From: Aureimonas jatrophae
GTDB lineage: Bacteria > Pseudomonadota > Alphaproteobacteria > Rhizobiales > Rhizobiaceae
DNA: 64,000 nt
Assembly: GCF_900104035.1 (NCBI RefSeq)
Contig: NZ_FNIT01000006.1
Span: 62,001-126,000 of the forward strand
Direction: 5' to 3'
Shown: piece after piece, positions 45,313-52,836 of the stretch
How positions within the stretch are numbered: position 1 is the stretch's first letter
How the letters are laid out: each line of letters begins with the position of its first letter
The notes under the pieces: generated by a model
Told to the model about the DNA's origin: nothing
Seen by the model: only the letters and a program-made list of their open reading frames with translations
The model's database searches: none
Translations under genes and position numbers: made by a program

Positions 45313-46116
45313 TCACCGCTCCCAGCCTTCCGTGCGCATCAAGGCCTGCGCTTCAGGCGTGATCAGGAAGTCGGCGAACTCGCGAGCCTGCGGATCGGCG
45401 TCCGGGGCGACCGCAAGGTTCAGGTCGCGCCAGATCCGGCGGTCCGCATCGATCGGCACGGCGTCGAGAACGTCGCTCTTCGTCACCGTCCAGTCCGGCC
45501 AGGTGATCCAGGCGTCGGCGTCGAGATCGTTGAACGCCTTGAAGCTGGCGCCCGAGCCCGTCGAGAAGCTGACGATGTTGCGGCGGAAGCGCTCGATGTC
45601 GGACAGCCTGCCGAGGCGGCCCGCCACGTCCTCCCAGGTCCCCGTGCCCGACGTGTTGGCAACGCCCGACCCTTCCGTGACGACGATCTTCACGCCGTCC
45701 TTCAGGAGGTCCTCGAAGCCCTGGATCCCCTTCGGGTTGCCCTTCTTGACCGCGATCACGGTGGGGCGGACGTAGATCGGCTCGACCTCCGTCGAGGAGA
45801 AGGTCTTGTAGGTCTGGAGGAAGGCCGTCATCGACTGCTCGGACGTGCCCCAGATGATGTCGGCATCACCCTGCGCCTTCTTCGACCAAGTGCCCTCCGG
45901 TCCCGCGGTGATCTCAACCGTGTTCCCGGTCTGCCGCATCCAGAGGTCGGCGACCTTCTTGAACGCGGTGTGGGGGCCACCGGCGCCGTAGAGACGCACG
46001 ACACCGTCCTTCGGCTCATGCCGGATGGCAGGGTCGAACAGCACGGTGTCCTGCGCCTGCACGGTGGCGCAGGCGAGGAGAAGGGCGGCGCTGGCAAGGA
46101 TCGGGAGGCGAAGCAT
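45313..46116 (-). CDS. Periplasmic substrate-binding protein, AcfC-like
   Basis: 267 residues from ATG 46116 with signal peptide MLRLPILASAALLLACATVQA. The body (VRLYGAGGPHTAFKKVADLW, ADIIWGTSEQSMTAFL, YVRPTVIAVKKGNPKGI, VVTEGSGVANTSGTGTWEDV) resembles AcfC and anion-type extracellular solute-binding proteins. It has no ABC transporter genes next to it. Upstream is an ECF-type promoter, GGAATA-15 bp-CGTCTT, the mirror of one facing the sigma-factor genes, so it probably belongs to that regulon. Confidence 0.8.
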   Translation of the reverse strand: MLRLPILASAALLLACATVQAQDTVLFDPAIRHEPKDGVVRLYGAGGPHTAFKKVADLWMRQTGNTVEITAGPEGTWSKKAQGDADIIWGTSEQSMTAFLQTYKTFSSTEVEPIYVRPTVIAVKKGNPKGIQGFEDLLKDGVKIVVTEGSGVANTSGTGTWEDVAGRLGRLSDIERFRRNIVSFSTGSGASFKAFNDLDADAWITWPDWTVTKSDVLDAVPIDADRRIWRDLNLAVAPDADPQAREFADFLITPEAQALMRTEGWER

Positions 46117-46178
46117 CGGAACTCCTGGCGGTTCACGTCGATCGGTCGGGGGCCCTTGTCTCGGGCCGGCTTGCGGGA

Positions 46179-46205
46179 AAGACGCCGCGCTTTGCCGTTT
46201 ATTCC
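46179..46205 (-). promoter_or_regulatory. ECF-type promoter for the AcfC-like gene
   Basis: On the minus strand: GGAATA (46205-46200), 15 bp, CGTCTT (46184-46179), with the gene start 63 bp on. The same -35 and near-identical -10 at the same 15-bp spacing occur on the plus strand at 46239-46265. Confidence 0.6.
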
Positions 46206-46238
46206 GTCCGGGACAGAGAAGTTTTTTCCGAGCCATCG

Positions 46239-46265
46239 GGAATAAGGGATCGTCGGCGGCGTCTC
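46239..46265 (+). promoter_or_regulatory. ECF-type promoter for the NTF2-like/sigma operon
   Basis: GGAATA (46239-46244), 15 bp, CGTCTC (46260-46265), 39 bp before the NTF2-like gene. It faces away from an equivalent promoter at 46179-46205. The sigma factor encoded just downstream is the natural candidate to read both, giving autoregulation. Confidence 0.6.
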
Positions 46266-46304
46266 GGCATGGTCAGGACCCTTCAACGCCGAGGACGAGC
46301 AATC

Positions 46305-46721
46305 ATGAAGACCCTTCTCACCGCCGCAGCCATCGCCGCATTCACGACAACCATTGCCCACGCCGGCCCCGCCGCCGACATGGCGCAGGCCCGCATCGCC
46401 TCAATCGCCAAGGGGGACACCGCAGCCGTCGCCGGAGCCTACAGCGATGGCGCCGTCCTTCATTGGGTGGGCGGCCCGCTCGACGGCACCTACGAGGGCG
46501 CTGAGATCAAGGCCGTCTGGGAGAAGTTCGCAAAGGCCCAGCCGAACCTGACCGCGAACGTGATGGACGTCTCGGAGGCGATGAACCCGAAGGGCGCGAC
46601 GGTCACCGCCAACGTCGTGTTCGCGGGTAAGGACAAGATCCCGGTGCGCTACGTCATGCTGTTCCGCGAGGGCAAGCTGACCGACGAGATCTGGCAGGTC
46701 GACCCGGCGCTCGCGAAGTAA
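46305..46721 (+). CDS. Secreted SnoaL/NTF2-like protein
   Basis: 138 residues from ATG 46305 with signal peptide MKTLLTAAAIAAFTTTIAHA. The rest is a single NTF2-fold domain (QARIASIAKGDTAAVAGAYS, HWVGGPLDGTYEGAEIKAVW, YVMLFREGKLTDEIWQVDP). Ligand or enzymatic role unknown. It lies 7 bp upstream of an ECF sigma gene and behind an ECF-type promoter, so it is probably both member and target of that regulon. Confidence 0.8.
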   Translation: MKTLLTAAAIAAFTTTIAHAGPAADMAQARIASIAKGDTAAVAGAYSDGAVLHWVGGPLDGTYEGAEIKAVWEKFAKAQPNLTANVMDVSEAMNPKGATVTANVVFAGKDKIPVRYVMLFREGKLTDEIWQVDPALAK

Positions 46722-46728
46722 ACCCGGC

Positions 46729-47244
46729 ATGAGCGAGGACGAGATCGCACGGCTGGTGGAACCCATGATCCCGGGGCTGAGGCGCTATGCCTATGCCTTG
46801 GTGCGGGACAGCGCTGCCGCCGACGATCTCGTCCAGGACTGCCTGGAGCGGGCGGTCGGGCGCTGGCACCTGCGCCGCTCCGACGGCGACCTGCGCGCCT
46901 GGCTCTATGCCATCCTGCGCAACCTCCATCTATCGGCCCTGCGCCAAGGCCGCCGTCGCGGAGAGCACGTCGGGCTCGACGACATGACCGAGCCGCCCGG
47001 CGTCGATGGCGGTCAGATGGAGCGGGCCGAGTTCCGCGACGTTCTGAGCGGCCTGGAGGCTTTGAGCGAGGAACACCGCACGGTCCTCCTTCTCGTCGGC
47101 GTCGAGGATCTCAGCTACGAGGAGACCGCGAAGATCGTGGGCCTGCCGACCGGAACCGTGATGTCGCGGCTGTCTCGTGCCCGGGAGCGCCTGCGCGCCT
47201 ATCTCGACCAGGGCGCAAGGCCGAACCTCAGGAGGGTCAAATGA
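46729..47244 (+). CDS. ECF RNA polymerase sigma factor
   Basis: 171 residues. Region 2: LRRYAYALVRDSAAADDLVQDCLERA and WLYAILRNLHLS. Region 4: LSEEHRTVLLLVGVEDLSYEETAKIVGLPTGTVMSRLSRARERLR with its helix-turn-helix. No region 3, as usual for ECF factors. The stop overlaps the anti-sigma start (ATGA), so the pair is co-translated. Likely reads the GGAATA-N15-CGTCT promoters upstream. Confidence 0.92.
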   Translation: MSEDEIARLVEPMIPGLRRYAYALVRDSAAADDLVQDCLERAVGRWHLRRSDGDLRAWLYAILRNLHLSALRQGRRRGEHVGLDDMTEPPGVDGGQMERAEFRDVLSGLEALSEEHRTVLLLVGVEDLSYEETAKIVGLPTGTVMSRLSRARERLRAYLDQGARPNLRRVK

Positions 47245-48053
47245 ACCGTATCGACCTTCCCGTCGGCGAGGACGATCTCCAGGCCTATCTCGACGGACGC
47301 CTCGGCCCCGACCGCCTAGAGGCGGTGCGGCGCTACCTGGAGGAGCACCCTGCCATCGCAGGCGACCTGGAGCGGGACCGGATGCTGCTCGGCGAGTTGC
47401 GCGATCGTCTCGGCTCCAAGGCTGCGGAGCCCATTCCAGCCCGCCTTCGCATCTCCAGCATCCGTGCCGGTGTGCGACGCCGGCGTTGGTCGAACGTGCG
47501 GTCGGTTGCCGCCGTCTGCGCTTGGATCGCCGTCGGCGGACTGGGGGGCTGGATGGCGAACGGCCTCCTGGTGACGTCAGATCCTGCCCCCGTCCGTATC
47601 GCCCGCATAGCGGAGGACGCGATGGCGGCCTACCGCACCTTTGTGGTGGAAGTGGTCCACCCCGTCGAGGTGCGGGCGGACGAGGAAGCCCATCTGGTGG
47701 GCTGGCTGTCGAAGCGGCTGCGCACGCCGATCACCGCCCCGGACCTCACTCCGCTCGGCTACCGCCTGATGGGAGGCCGCCTCCTGCCGGGTGGTTCCGG
47801 TCCGGCCGCCATGCTCATGTACGACGACGACGCAGGGTCGCGACTGACCCTCTACGTCAAGACGGACGAGACCGAGGAGACGTCCTTCCAGTTCCTGGAG
47901 GAGGACGGCGTCTCGGCCTTCCTCTGGCGCGACCGGGGCCTTGGCTACGTGGTGACGGCAGGAACGTCCCGCGAGGCGTTGATGCCGGTCGCCCGGCTCG
48001 TCTACGACGAACTGGAGCGGCAACCGGAGCCCAAGCCTGCGAACCAACTCTGA
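47241..48053 (+). CDS. Membrane anti-sigma factor
   Basis: 270 residues: a cytoplasmic N-terminal part with the zinc-less anti-sigma pattern (DLQAYLDGRLGPDRLEAVRRYLEEHP), one membrane helix (VAAVCAWIAVGGLGGWMANGLL, residues ~90-111) and a periplasmic domain (VVEVVHPVEVRADEEAHLVGWLSKRL...). It overlaps the sigma gene. The expected role is to hold the sigma factor at the membrane until an envelope signal arrives. Confidence 0.87.
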   Translation: MNRIDLPVGEDDLQAYLDGRLGPDRLEAVRRYLEEHPAIAGDLERDRMLLGELRDRLGSKAAEPIPARLRISSIRAGVRRRRWSNVRSVAAVCAWIAVGGLGGWMANGLLVTSDPAPVRIARIAEDAMAAYRTFVVEVVHPVEVRADEEAHLVGWLSKRLRTPITAPDLTPLGYRLMGGRLLPGGSGPAAMLMYDDDAGSRLTLYVKTDETEETSFQFLEEDGVSAFLWRDRGLGYVVTAGTSREALMPVARLVYDELERQPEPKPANQL

Positions 48054-48063
48054 GGGACGACCC

Positions 48064-48963
48064 GTGACGCTTGACCAGCTCCGCATCTTCGTCGCGGTCG
48101 CCGAACGGAGCCACGTGACCGAGGCTGCAAGGGCCTTGAATCTCACGCAGTCGGCCACGAGTTCGGCGCTGGCCGCGCTGGAGACCCGGCACGGCGTCCG
48201 GCTCTTCGACCGGGTCGGGCGCGGCATCGAACTGACCGAGGCCGGACGGTTGTTCCTCCCCGAGGCCCGCGCCGTCCTGGCACGGGCGGCGGAGGCGGCG
48301 TGCGCGCTCGACGATCTGACGAACCTGCGACGTGGCCATGTCGCGTTGGTGGCCAGCCAGACGGTCGCCAACCATTGGCTTCCCTCGCACATGCGACGCT
48401 TCCGGGAACGCCATCCCGGCGTTACCCTGTCCCTGCGCATCGCCAACACGCGGCAGGCGGGCGAGGCGGTGGCCGCGGGAGACGTCGATCTCGGCTTCGT
48501 CGAGGACGAGTTGGGCGATCCCCGTCTGCGCTTGACCCGCGTCGCACACGACCGGCTCATTCTCGTCGCCTCCTCCGATCATGGTTCGACCGAGGCAGGC
48601 CTTCAACGCGTCTCCGACCTGGCGCGGGCGACTTGGATCATGCGCGAGCCCGGTTCCGGCACACGCAACATCCTGGAGGACGCGCTGCGCGTTGGCGGCA
48701 TCGATCCCACCACGTTGTCTGTCGAGCTAGAGCTTCCGTCCAACGAGGCCGTACGAGCGGCCATCGAAGTCGGCGGCGTCGTGGGCGTCCTGCCGCTGGC
48801 GGTGGCCCAGCCGGGACTCGCATCCGGCGCGCTGGTCGAGATCGGCTTTCCCCTGCCGTCGCGCGGCTTCCACGCGGTGGAGATGAAGGATCGAAGCCTC
48901 GGCCGAGCGGCGTCTGCGTTCCTGCACGAGGTTCACGACGGCGATCCGGGCCCGAGCGCGTGA
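48064..48963 (+). CDS. LysR-family transcriptional regulator
   Basis: 299 residues, full-length LysR: helix-turn-helix MTLDQLRIFVAVAERSHVTEAARAL, LNLTQSATSSALAALE, then an effector domain (RRGHVALVASQTVANHWLPS, GDVDLGFVEDELGDPRL). Start is GTG 48064. The stop overlaps the UDG start. CysL/CbbR-like members of this group control sulfur or carbon metabolism; the divergent TDT exporter nearby may be a target (inference). Confidence 0.88.
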   Translation: MTLDQLRIFVAVAERSHVTEAARALNLTQSATSSALAALETRHGVRLFDRVGRGIELTEAGRLFLPEARAVLARAAEAACALDDLTNLRRGHVALVASQTVANHWLPSHMRRFRERHPGVTLSLRIANTRQAGEAVAAGDVDLGFVEDELGDPRLRLTRVAHDRLILVASSDHGSTEAGLQRVSDLARATWIMREPGSGTRNILEDALRVGGIDPTTLSVELELPSNEAVRAAIEVGGVVGVLPLAVAQPGLASGALVEIGFPLPSRGFHAVEMKDRSLGRAASAFLHEVHDGDPGPSA

Positions 48964-49616
48964 CACGCGAACCCGGGGCGCGGCTTGATGACCTCGTCCT
49001 GCATCTCGCCGCGCTGGCGGGAACGCCGACGCTGTTCAACCCCTACGCCGATACGGACCCCGCGGTTGACGGTTCGGATGCACCCGCGATCCGACGCGGC
49101 AACCTCGGTCGCTATCTCCGGGCCTTCACGGACCGCGACGAGATCGACCTCTGGCTGGGTGAAGCGCCTTCGAGGTTCGGAGCCCGCCGCACCGGCGTGC
49201 CCTTCTCGGGCGAAGGTTACTTGGCCGACCTCTCCTCACGCCTTGCCATCGCACCGTTCGGGATCGCGACGGTTGACGCTCTCGCCACACGGCCGTCCGG
49301 CACGTCGCGACAGATCTGGAGCGCGCTGCCGGCCCGGTTGCCCCTGTTCTGGAACGCCGTCATGCATCATCCGCACCGGGTCGGAACCCCGTTGCGCAAC
49401 CGAACGCCGACGCGGTTCGAGATTACCTGCCACCGCGAGGCACTGACGCTCCTCATCGCAGCGATCCAGCCACGGCGCATCCTCGCGATCGGGCGTGTGG
49501 CGGAAGGCGCGGCTGCTGGGTATGACGTGCCGATCACCTACGTTCGCCATCCCGCTCAAGGCGGCGCCGCTCAGTTCCGCGCCGGGGTCGCCGAGTTCGG
49601 TCGGGACGCATCGTGA
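48960..49616 (+). CDS. Uracil-DNA glycosylase-like protein
   Basis: 218 residues from GTG 48960 (overlap GTGA with the LysR stop). UDG-superfamily motifs: LGEAPSRFGARRTGVPFSGE near residue 60, LFWNAVMHHPHR, and YVRHPAQGGAAQFRAGVAEF at the end, the last being the H-P-rich DNA-binding loop. It would remove uracil or related lesions from DNA. Co-translation with a LysR regulator is unusual. Confidence 0.72.
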   Translation: MTREPGARLDDLVLHLAALAGTPTLFNPYADTDPAVDGSDAPAIRRGNLGRYLRAFTDRDEIDLWLGEAPSRFGARRTGVPFSGEGYLADLSSRLAIAPFGIATVDALATRPSGTSRQIWSALPARLPLFWNAVMHHPHRVGTPLRNRTPTRFEITCHREALTLLIAAIQPRRILAIGRVAEGAAAGYDVPITYVRHPAQGGAAQFRAGVAEFGRDAS

Positions 49617-49629
49617 GGGCGGTGGCCGC

Positions 49630-50289
49630 TCATGTCTGCGCGTCCACCAGGGCACCAAGATCGGCGGCGGCGATCATGCCGACCTGACGCTGGCCGCCGA
49701 CGAAGAAGGTCGGCGTGCCGCTGACCCCGAACTCGCGACGCCCACGCTCCTGGACCTCGACGACCTGAGCCTGTAGCTCCTTGTTCGAAAGGCATGAAGC
49801 GAAGGCGTCGCGGTCCATTCCCGAAAGCTGAGCAATGCCGAGAAGCGCTGCGGAGGCGTTCTCCGCCCGAGCCCACGTCTTCTGCTGGCGGAACAGGACG
49901 TCGATCATCGCGAGCGTCGCCTCGCCGTTCAGGCATCGTGCCAGCATGAACCCGGCGAGCGAACGCGGGTCGAGTGGGAACTCGCGCAGCACCAGACGGG
50001 CGCGGCCGGTGTCGATGTGGGTTCGCTTGAACTCGGGCAGAACGCCGACGTGGAACTCGGCACAGAAGCCGCAAGTCAGCGACGTGTACTCGACCACCGT
50101 CACCGGAGCGCTGGGGTCGCCATAGGCAAGCTCCGGCAAGTCTCCTGAGGCCTGCACCGCCGCAGGGTCGACCGGACTTTCGTCGTTGGCCAGGACGGAA
50201 CCGGGTAGAACCGCTCCCAACCCGGCAAGGGCGGATCCGATCAGAAGGCGGCGTCGATCGAGATGCGACGAGCTGTGCGATAGGGTCAT
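49630..50289 (-). CDS. DsbA-family thiol-disulfide protein, Tat-like signal
   Basis: 219 residues from ATG 50289. The N-terminus has DRRRLLIGSALAGLGAVLPGSVLA, a twin-arginine-like signal. The thioredoxin-fold domain has CGFC (in YTSLTCGFCAEFH) and cis-proline in SGTPTFFVGG. The sequence GDPSAPVTVVEYTSLTCGFC is typical of DsbA/ScsC-type periplasmic oxidoreductases. It converges on the UDG gene, 13 bp apart. Confidence 0.88.
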   Translation of the reverse strand: MTLSHSSSHLDRRRLLIGSALAGLGAVLPGSVLANDESPVDPAAVQASGDLPELAYGDPSAPVTVVEYTSLTCGFCAEFHVGVLPEFKRTHIDTGRARLVLREFPLDPRSLAGFMLARCLNGEATLAMIDVLFRQQKTWARAENASAALLGIAQLSGMDRDAFASCLSNKELQAQVVEVQERGRREFGVSGTPTFFVGGQRQVGMIAAADLGALVDAQT

Positions 50290-50427
50290 GCGGGGGCCTT
50301 GCGTGTTGGGGAACATCGACCGGGACAGGTGTGTACCCGGTCTCGGGACGATGACGCTCGTCGGCATCGCTGTATTCCCGTCCGTGCTGGCGAATGGGGA
50401 TCACGACGGCGTCAGCCGGCCGACGGA

Positions 50428-51579
50428 TCAGTTGGTCTTGAGGCAGGGAGCGATGAAGAGATCGCCGCGCCAAGCGCCCCGAACCGTCCGTACCGCCACG
50501 ATCAGCCAGACCACGGCAAGGAGCGCGACCAGCGCCACGCCGAAGCCGTGGATCGCGGGGATGGGCAGGATCGTGCCTAGCTTCAGCGTCGTCACGGCGT
50601 AGACACCGATCGGGAAGGTATAGCCCCACCAACCAAGATTGAACGGCAGGCCTTCACGCAGGTAGCGGACCGTCACCAGCGCAGCGATCGCGAGCCACCA
50701 CAAGCCGTAGCCCCACAAGAGCAGTCCGCCGAGAAGACCGACACCCTCCATCGTCGGGCCGAAGCGCTCCAACCCGTTGGCGGCGAGGATCGCGGGGGCC
50801 GCCCCGCCCAGCGTCATCAGGCCGAGCGCGCCGGTGCCGATGGGCCCGAGCGCCAGCCAGCTTGACGAGGCCATGGAGGCGTGCGGCAGCTTGTGGACGG
50901 CGAGCCTCAGGACGAGCACGACGAGAACGCTCATCGCGATCGGCACCGAGAGCGCCCAGAGCGCGTAGGACAGCGTGAGAACGAGGAGCTGGCTCTGCGG
51001 GTCGGCAAGGTGAGGCGCCAGCAGACCGCCTGACACGGCGGCGACCTCGGCCGCCACCATCGGCAGGAGCCACACCGCCGTCATCTGGTCGATCGAATGG
51101 CTCTGGCGCGTGAACATCATGTAGGGGATTGCGATCCCGCAGGCCGCGGCCATCGCGACGTCGATCCACCACAGCGTCTCGGCAATGCCGATCGCGGCGG
51201 GTCCGAAGCGCGGCAGGCCGAACAGGAGGAAGCCGTTGATGATGGTGGCGAGCCCCATCGGGATGCAGCCGAAGAACATCGACACGACGGAATGGCCGAA
51301 GATGCGCTTGGCACCGTCGAAGAAGAAGATCCAGCGAGCGGCGTAGAGCCCGGTGAACAGCGCGAAGAGCGCCATGTTCAGCATCCACAGGCCTTCCCCG
51401 ACCGCATGGAGGACCGGGACCGTCGTTCCGAACTGGGCGAGCGCGATGGCGAGGATGCCCGTGCCCATCGTGGCGGCGAACCAGTTCGGGGTGAACTGGC
51501 GGACGACTTCGCGCGGACTGTCGAGGCGCGATAGGGGGTGAAGGCCGAGGGAGACGGCACGCATCTGTTCGAAGGTCAT
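50428..51579 (-). CDS. TDT-family transporter (TehA/SLAC1/sulfite exporter type)
   Basis: 383 residues from ATG 51579, ten membrane helices. FTPNWFAATMGTGILAIALAQ at the start and NLGWWGYTFPIGVYAVTTL near the end are TDT-family signatures. Members export sulfite, tellurite-related anions or C4-dicarboxylates. With DsbA and a LysR regulator beside it, sulfur-compound export is an attractive but unproven role. Confidence 0.86.
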   Translation of the reverse strand: MTFEQMRAVSLGLHPLSRLDSPREVVRQFTPNWFAATMGTGILAIALAQFGTTVPVLHAVGEGLWMLNMALFALFTGLYAARWIFFFDGAKRIFGHSVVSMFFGCIPMGLATIINGFLLFGLPRFGPAAIGIAETLWWIDVAMAAACGIAIPYMMFTRQSHSIDQMTAVWLLPMVAAEVAAVSGGLLAPHLADPQSQLLVLTLSYALWALSVPIAMSVLVVLVLRLAVHKLPHASMASSSWLALGPIGTGALGLMTLGGAAPAILAANGLERFGPTMEGVGLLGGLLLWGYGLWWLAIAALVTVRYLREGLPFNLGWWGYTFPIGVYAVTTLKLGTILPIPAIHGFGVALVALLAVVWLIVAVRTVRGAWRGDLFIAPCLKTN

Positions 51580-51938
51580 GGGTGGCAAGCCTTTCCGGTT
51601 CCGGGAAAGATGCCCCCAGGGATAGCGGCGATCCAACGCGAAGTTCCGTTCAAACCGATCGGTGGACCCGATGGATCGGTTGCCGATCGGAGGCGAAGGC
51701 GAGGCATCAAAGCGTAGTGCCGCGTCATGGGGACATCACGACGGAGCGTCCGGTCGGGCCGTTCCGGCCCCGTTGCCCTCACGCCGCCGTGATGGCAAGC
51801 ATGCGGCACGCGAATGGTGCGCAGTCCGGACGAAGGCTGAAAGTGGCAAGTCGGCGACGGACCGACGCCGCAGCCGGGGACCTGCCGTCCGCGCGACCGA
51901 TTCCTCCCGGACGCCATGTCCCCCTAAAGGAGCCCACC
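51580..51938 (+). promoter_or_regulatory. Leader of hupE with a possible cobalamin-riboswitch B12 box
   Basis: 359 bp without a gene, rich in inverted repeats. At 51873-51886 GCCGGGGACCTGCC closely resembles the B12 box (GCCNGGAGACCTGCC) that ends cobalamin aptamers, 40 bp before the hupE ribosome site. Upstream parts (CAGTCCGG, AAAGTGGCAA) fit only loosely, so a full aptamer is not shown. HupE genes under B12 riboswitches are known in alphaproteobacteria. Confidence 0.35.
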
Positions 51939-52532
51939 ATGCGCAGAGCGCTTCCCCTTCTTGCCCTTGCGGCCGCCCTCCTGCCGACCGTCGCCTTCGC
52001 CCATACCGGGATCGGCGACACGGCCGGCTTCCTCCACGGCTTCGAGCACCCGATCGGCGGGCTCGACCACATTCTGGCGATGGTCGCGGTCGGCGTGTTC
52101 GCTTACGTTCTCAGCGGCCGCGCGCTCTGGCTCGTCCCGGCAGCCTTCGTCGGCATGATGGTCGTCGGCTTCGCGCTCGGGGTAGCCCAGGTCGACGTGC
52201 CGTTTGTCGAACTCGGCATCGCCCTCTCCAGCGTCGTGATCGGCGGGGCCGCCGCCCTCGGCCGTCCGATGCCCGTCGGCGCCGCCATGGCGCTGGTGGG
52301 GGTGTTCGCCGTCTTCCACGGCCACGCCCACGGGGCCGAGATGCCCGAGACGGCGGGCGGTCTGACCTACGCCGCCGGATTCATCGCGGCGACAGCCCTC
52401 CTGCACGCCGCGGGCATCGCGCTGGCGTTCGGGGCCGCCTCGCTGATCGGCCGCTACGGGCGGACCGTCGCCCGCGCCGCAGGTGCCGTCTTCGCGCTGG
52501 GCGGCGTCGGCGTCCTCGCTGGCTGGCTCTGA
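51939..52532 (+). CDS. hupE: HupE/UreJ-family metal transporter
   Basis: 197 residues from ATG 51939 with AAAGGAG just upstream. Signal-like N-terminus (LPLLALAAALLPTVAFAHTG), then six helices. The HupE signature is HTGIGDTAGFLHGFEHPIGGLDHILAMVAVG, with metal-binding His and Asp, plus VFHGHAHGAEMP. It should take up nickel or cobalt. No hydrogenase or urease genes are nearby, so cobalt for B12 is the likelier use. Confidence 0.87.
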   Translation: MRRALPLLALAAALLPTVAFAHTGIGDTAGFLHGFEHPIGGLDHILAMVAVGVFAYVLSGRALWLVPAAFVGMMVVGFALGVAQVDVPFVELGIALSSVVIGGAAALGRPMPVGAAMALVGVFAVFHGHAHGAEMPETAGGLTYAAGFIAATALLHAAGIALAFGAASLIGRYGRTVARAAGAVFALGGVGVLAGWL

Positions 52533-52543
52533 TCTCCGGACAT

Positions 52544-52572
52544 GGCACCGGGCGGTGAACTCGCCCGGTGCC
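52544..52572 (+). terminator. Terminator-like hairpin after hupE
   Basis: GGCACCGGGCG / CGCCCGGTGCC, an 11-bp perfect stem with a 7-nt loop, 11 bp after the hupE stop. Followed only by CGGCCTTCCTGTCTT, so the T-run is poor. Confidence 0.55.
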
Positions 52573-52605
52573 CGGCCTTCCTGTCTTGAGGAAGGCTAGT
52601 CGACT

Positions 52606-52797
52606 TCAGCGCGCAAGCTCCTCCCGGACGATCGCGGCGCCCGCACCTAATGCCTTCAGCTTACCTCTCGCCAAGTCGCGCGAGAGAGGCGCCATCCCGC
52701 AGTTGGTGGCGGGGTAGAACTTGCCGGCGTCCACGAACCGGAGCGCCATGCGCAGGATCAATGCGCCATGTGTCCTTATCCCCAATGTCAGCTTATC
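52606..52797 (-). pseudogene. C-terminal fragment of a MetE-like methionine synthase
   Basis: Minus-strand frame ending at 52606 reads LILRMALRFVDAGKFYPATN, then CGMAPLSRDLARGKLKALGA and GAAIVREELAR. This is the end of a B12-independent methionine synthase-like (UROD/MetE) protein, including the zinc-ligand Cys. The frame is closed by a stop at 52798-52800, about 60 codons from the end, and the rest is absent. Dead fragment beside IS1182. Confidence 0.6.
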
Positions 52798-52836
52798 TCA
52801 GATGGCGCTCCGAAGCGGACCGGCAGGAAACCACCG

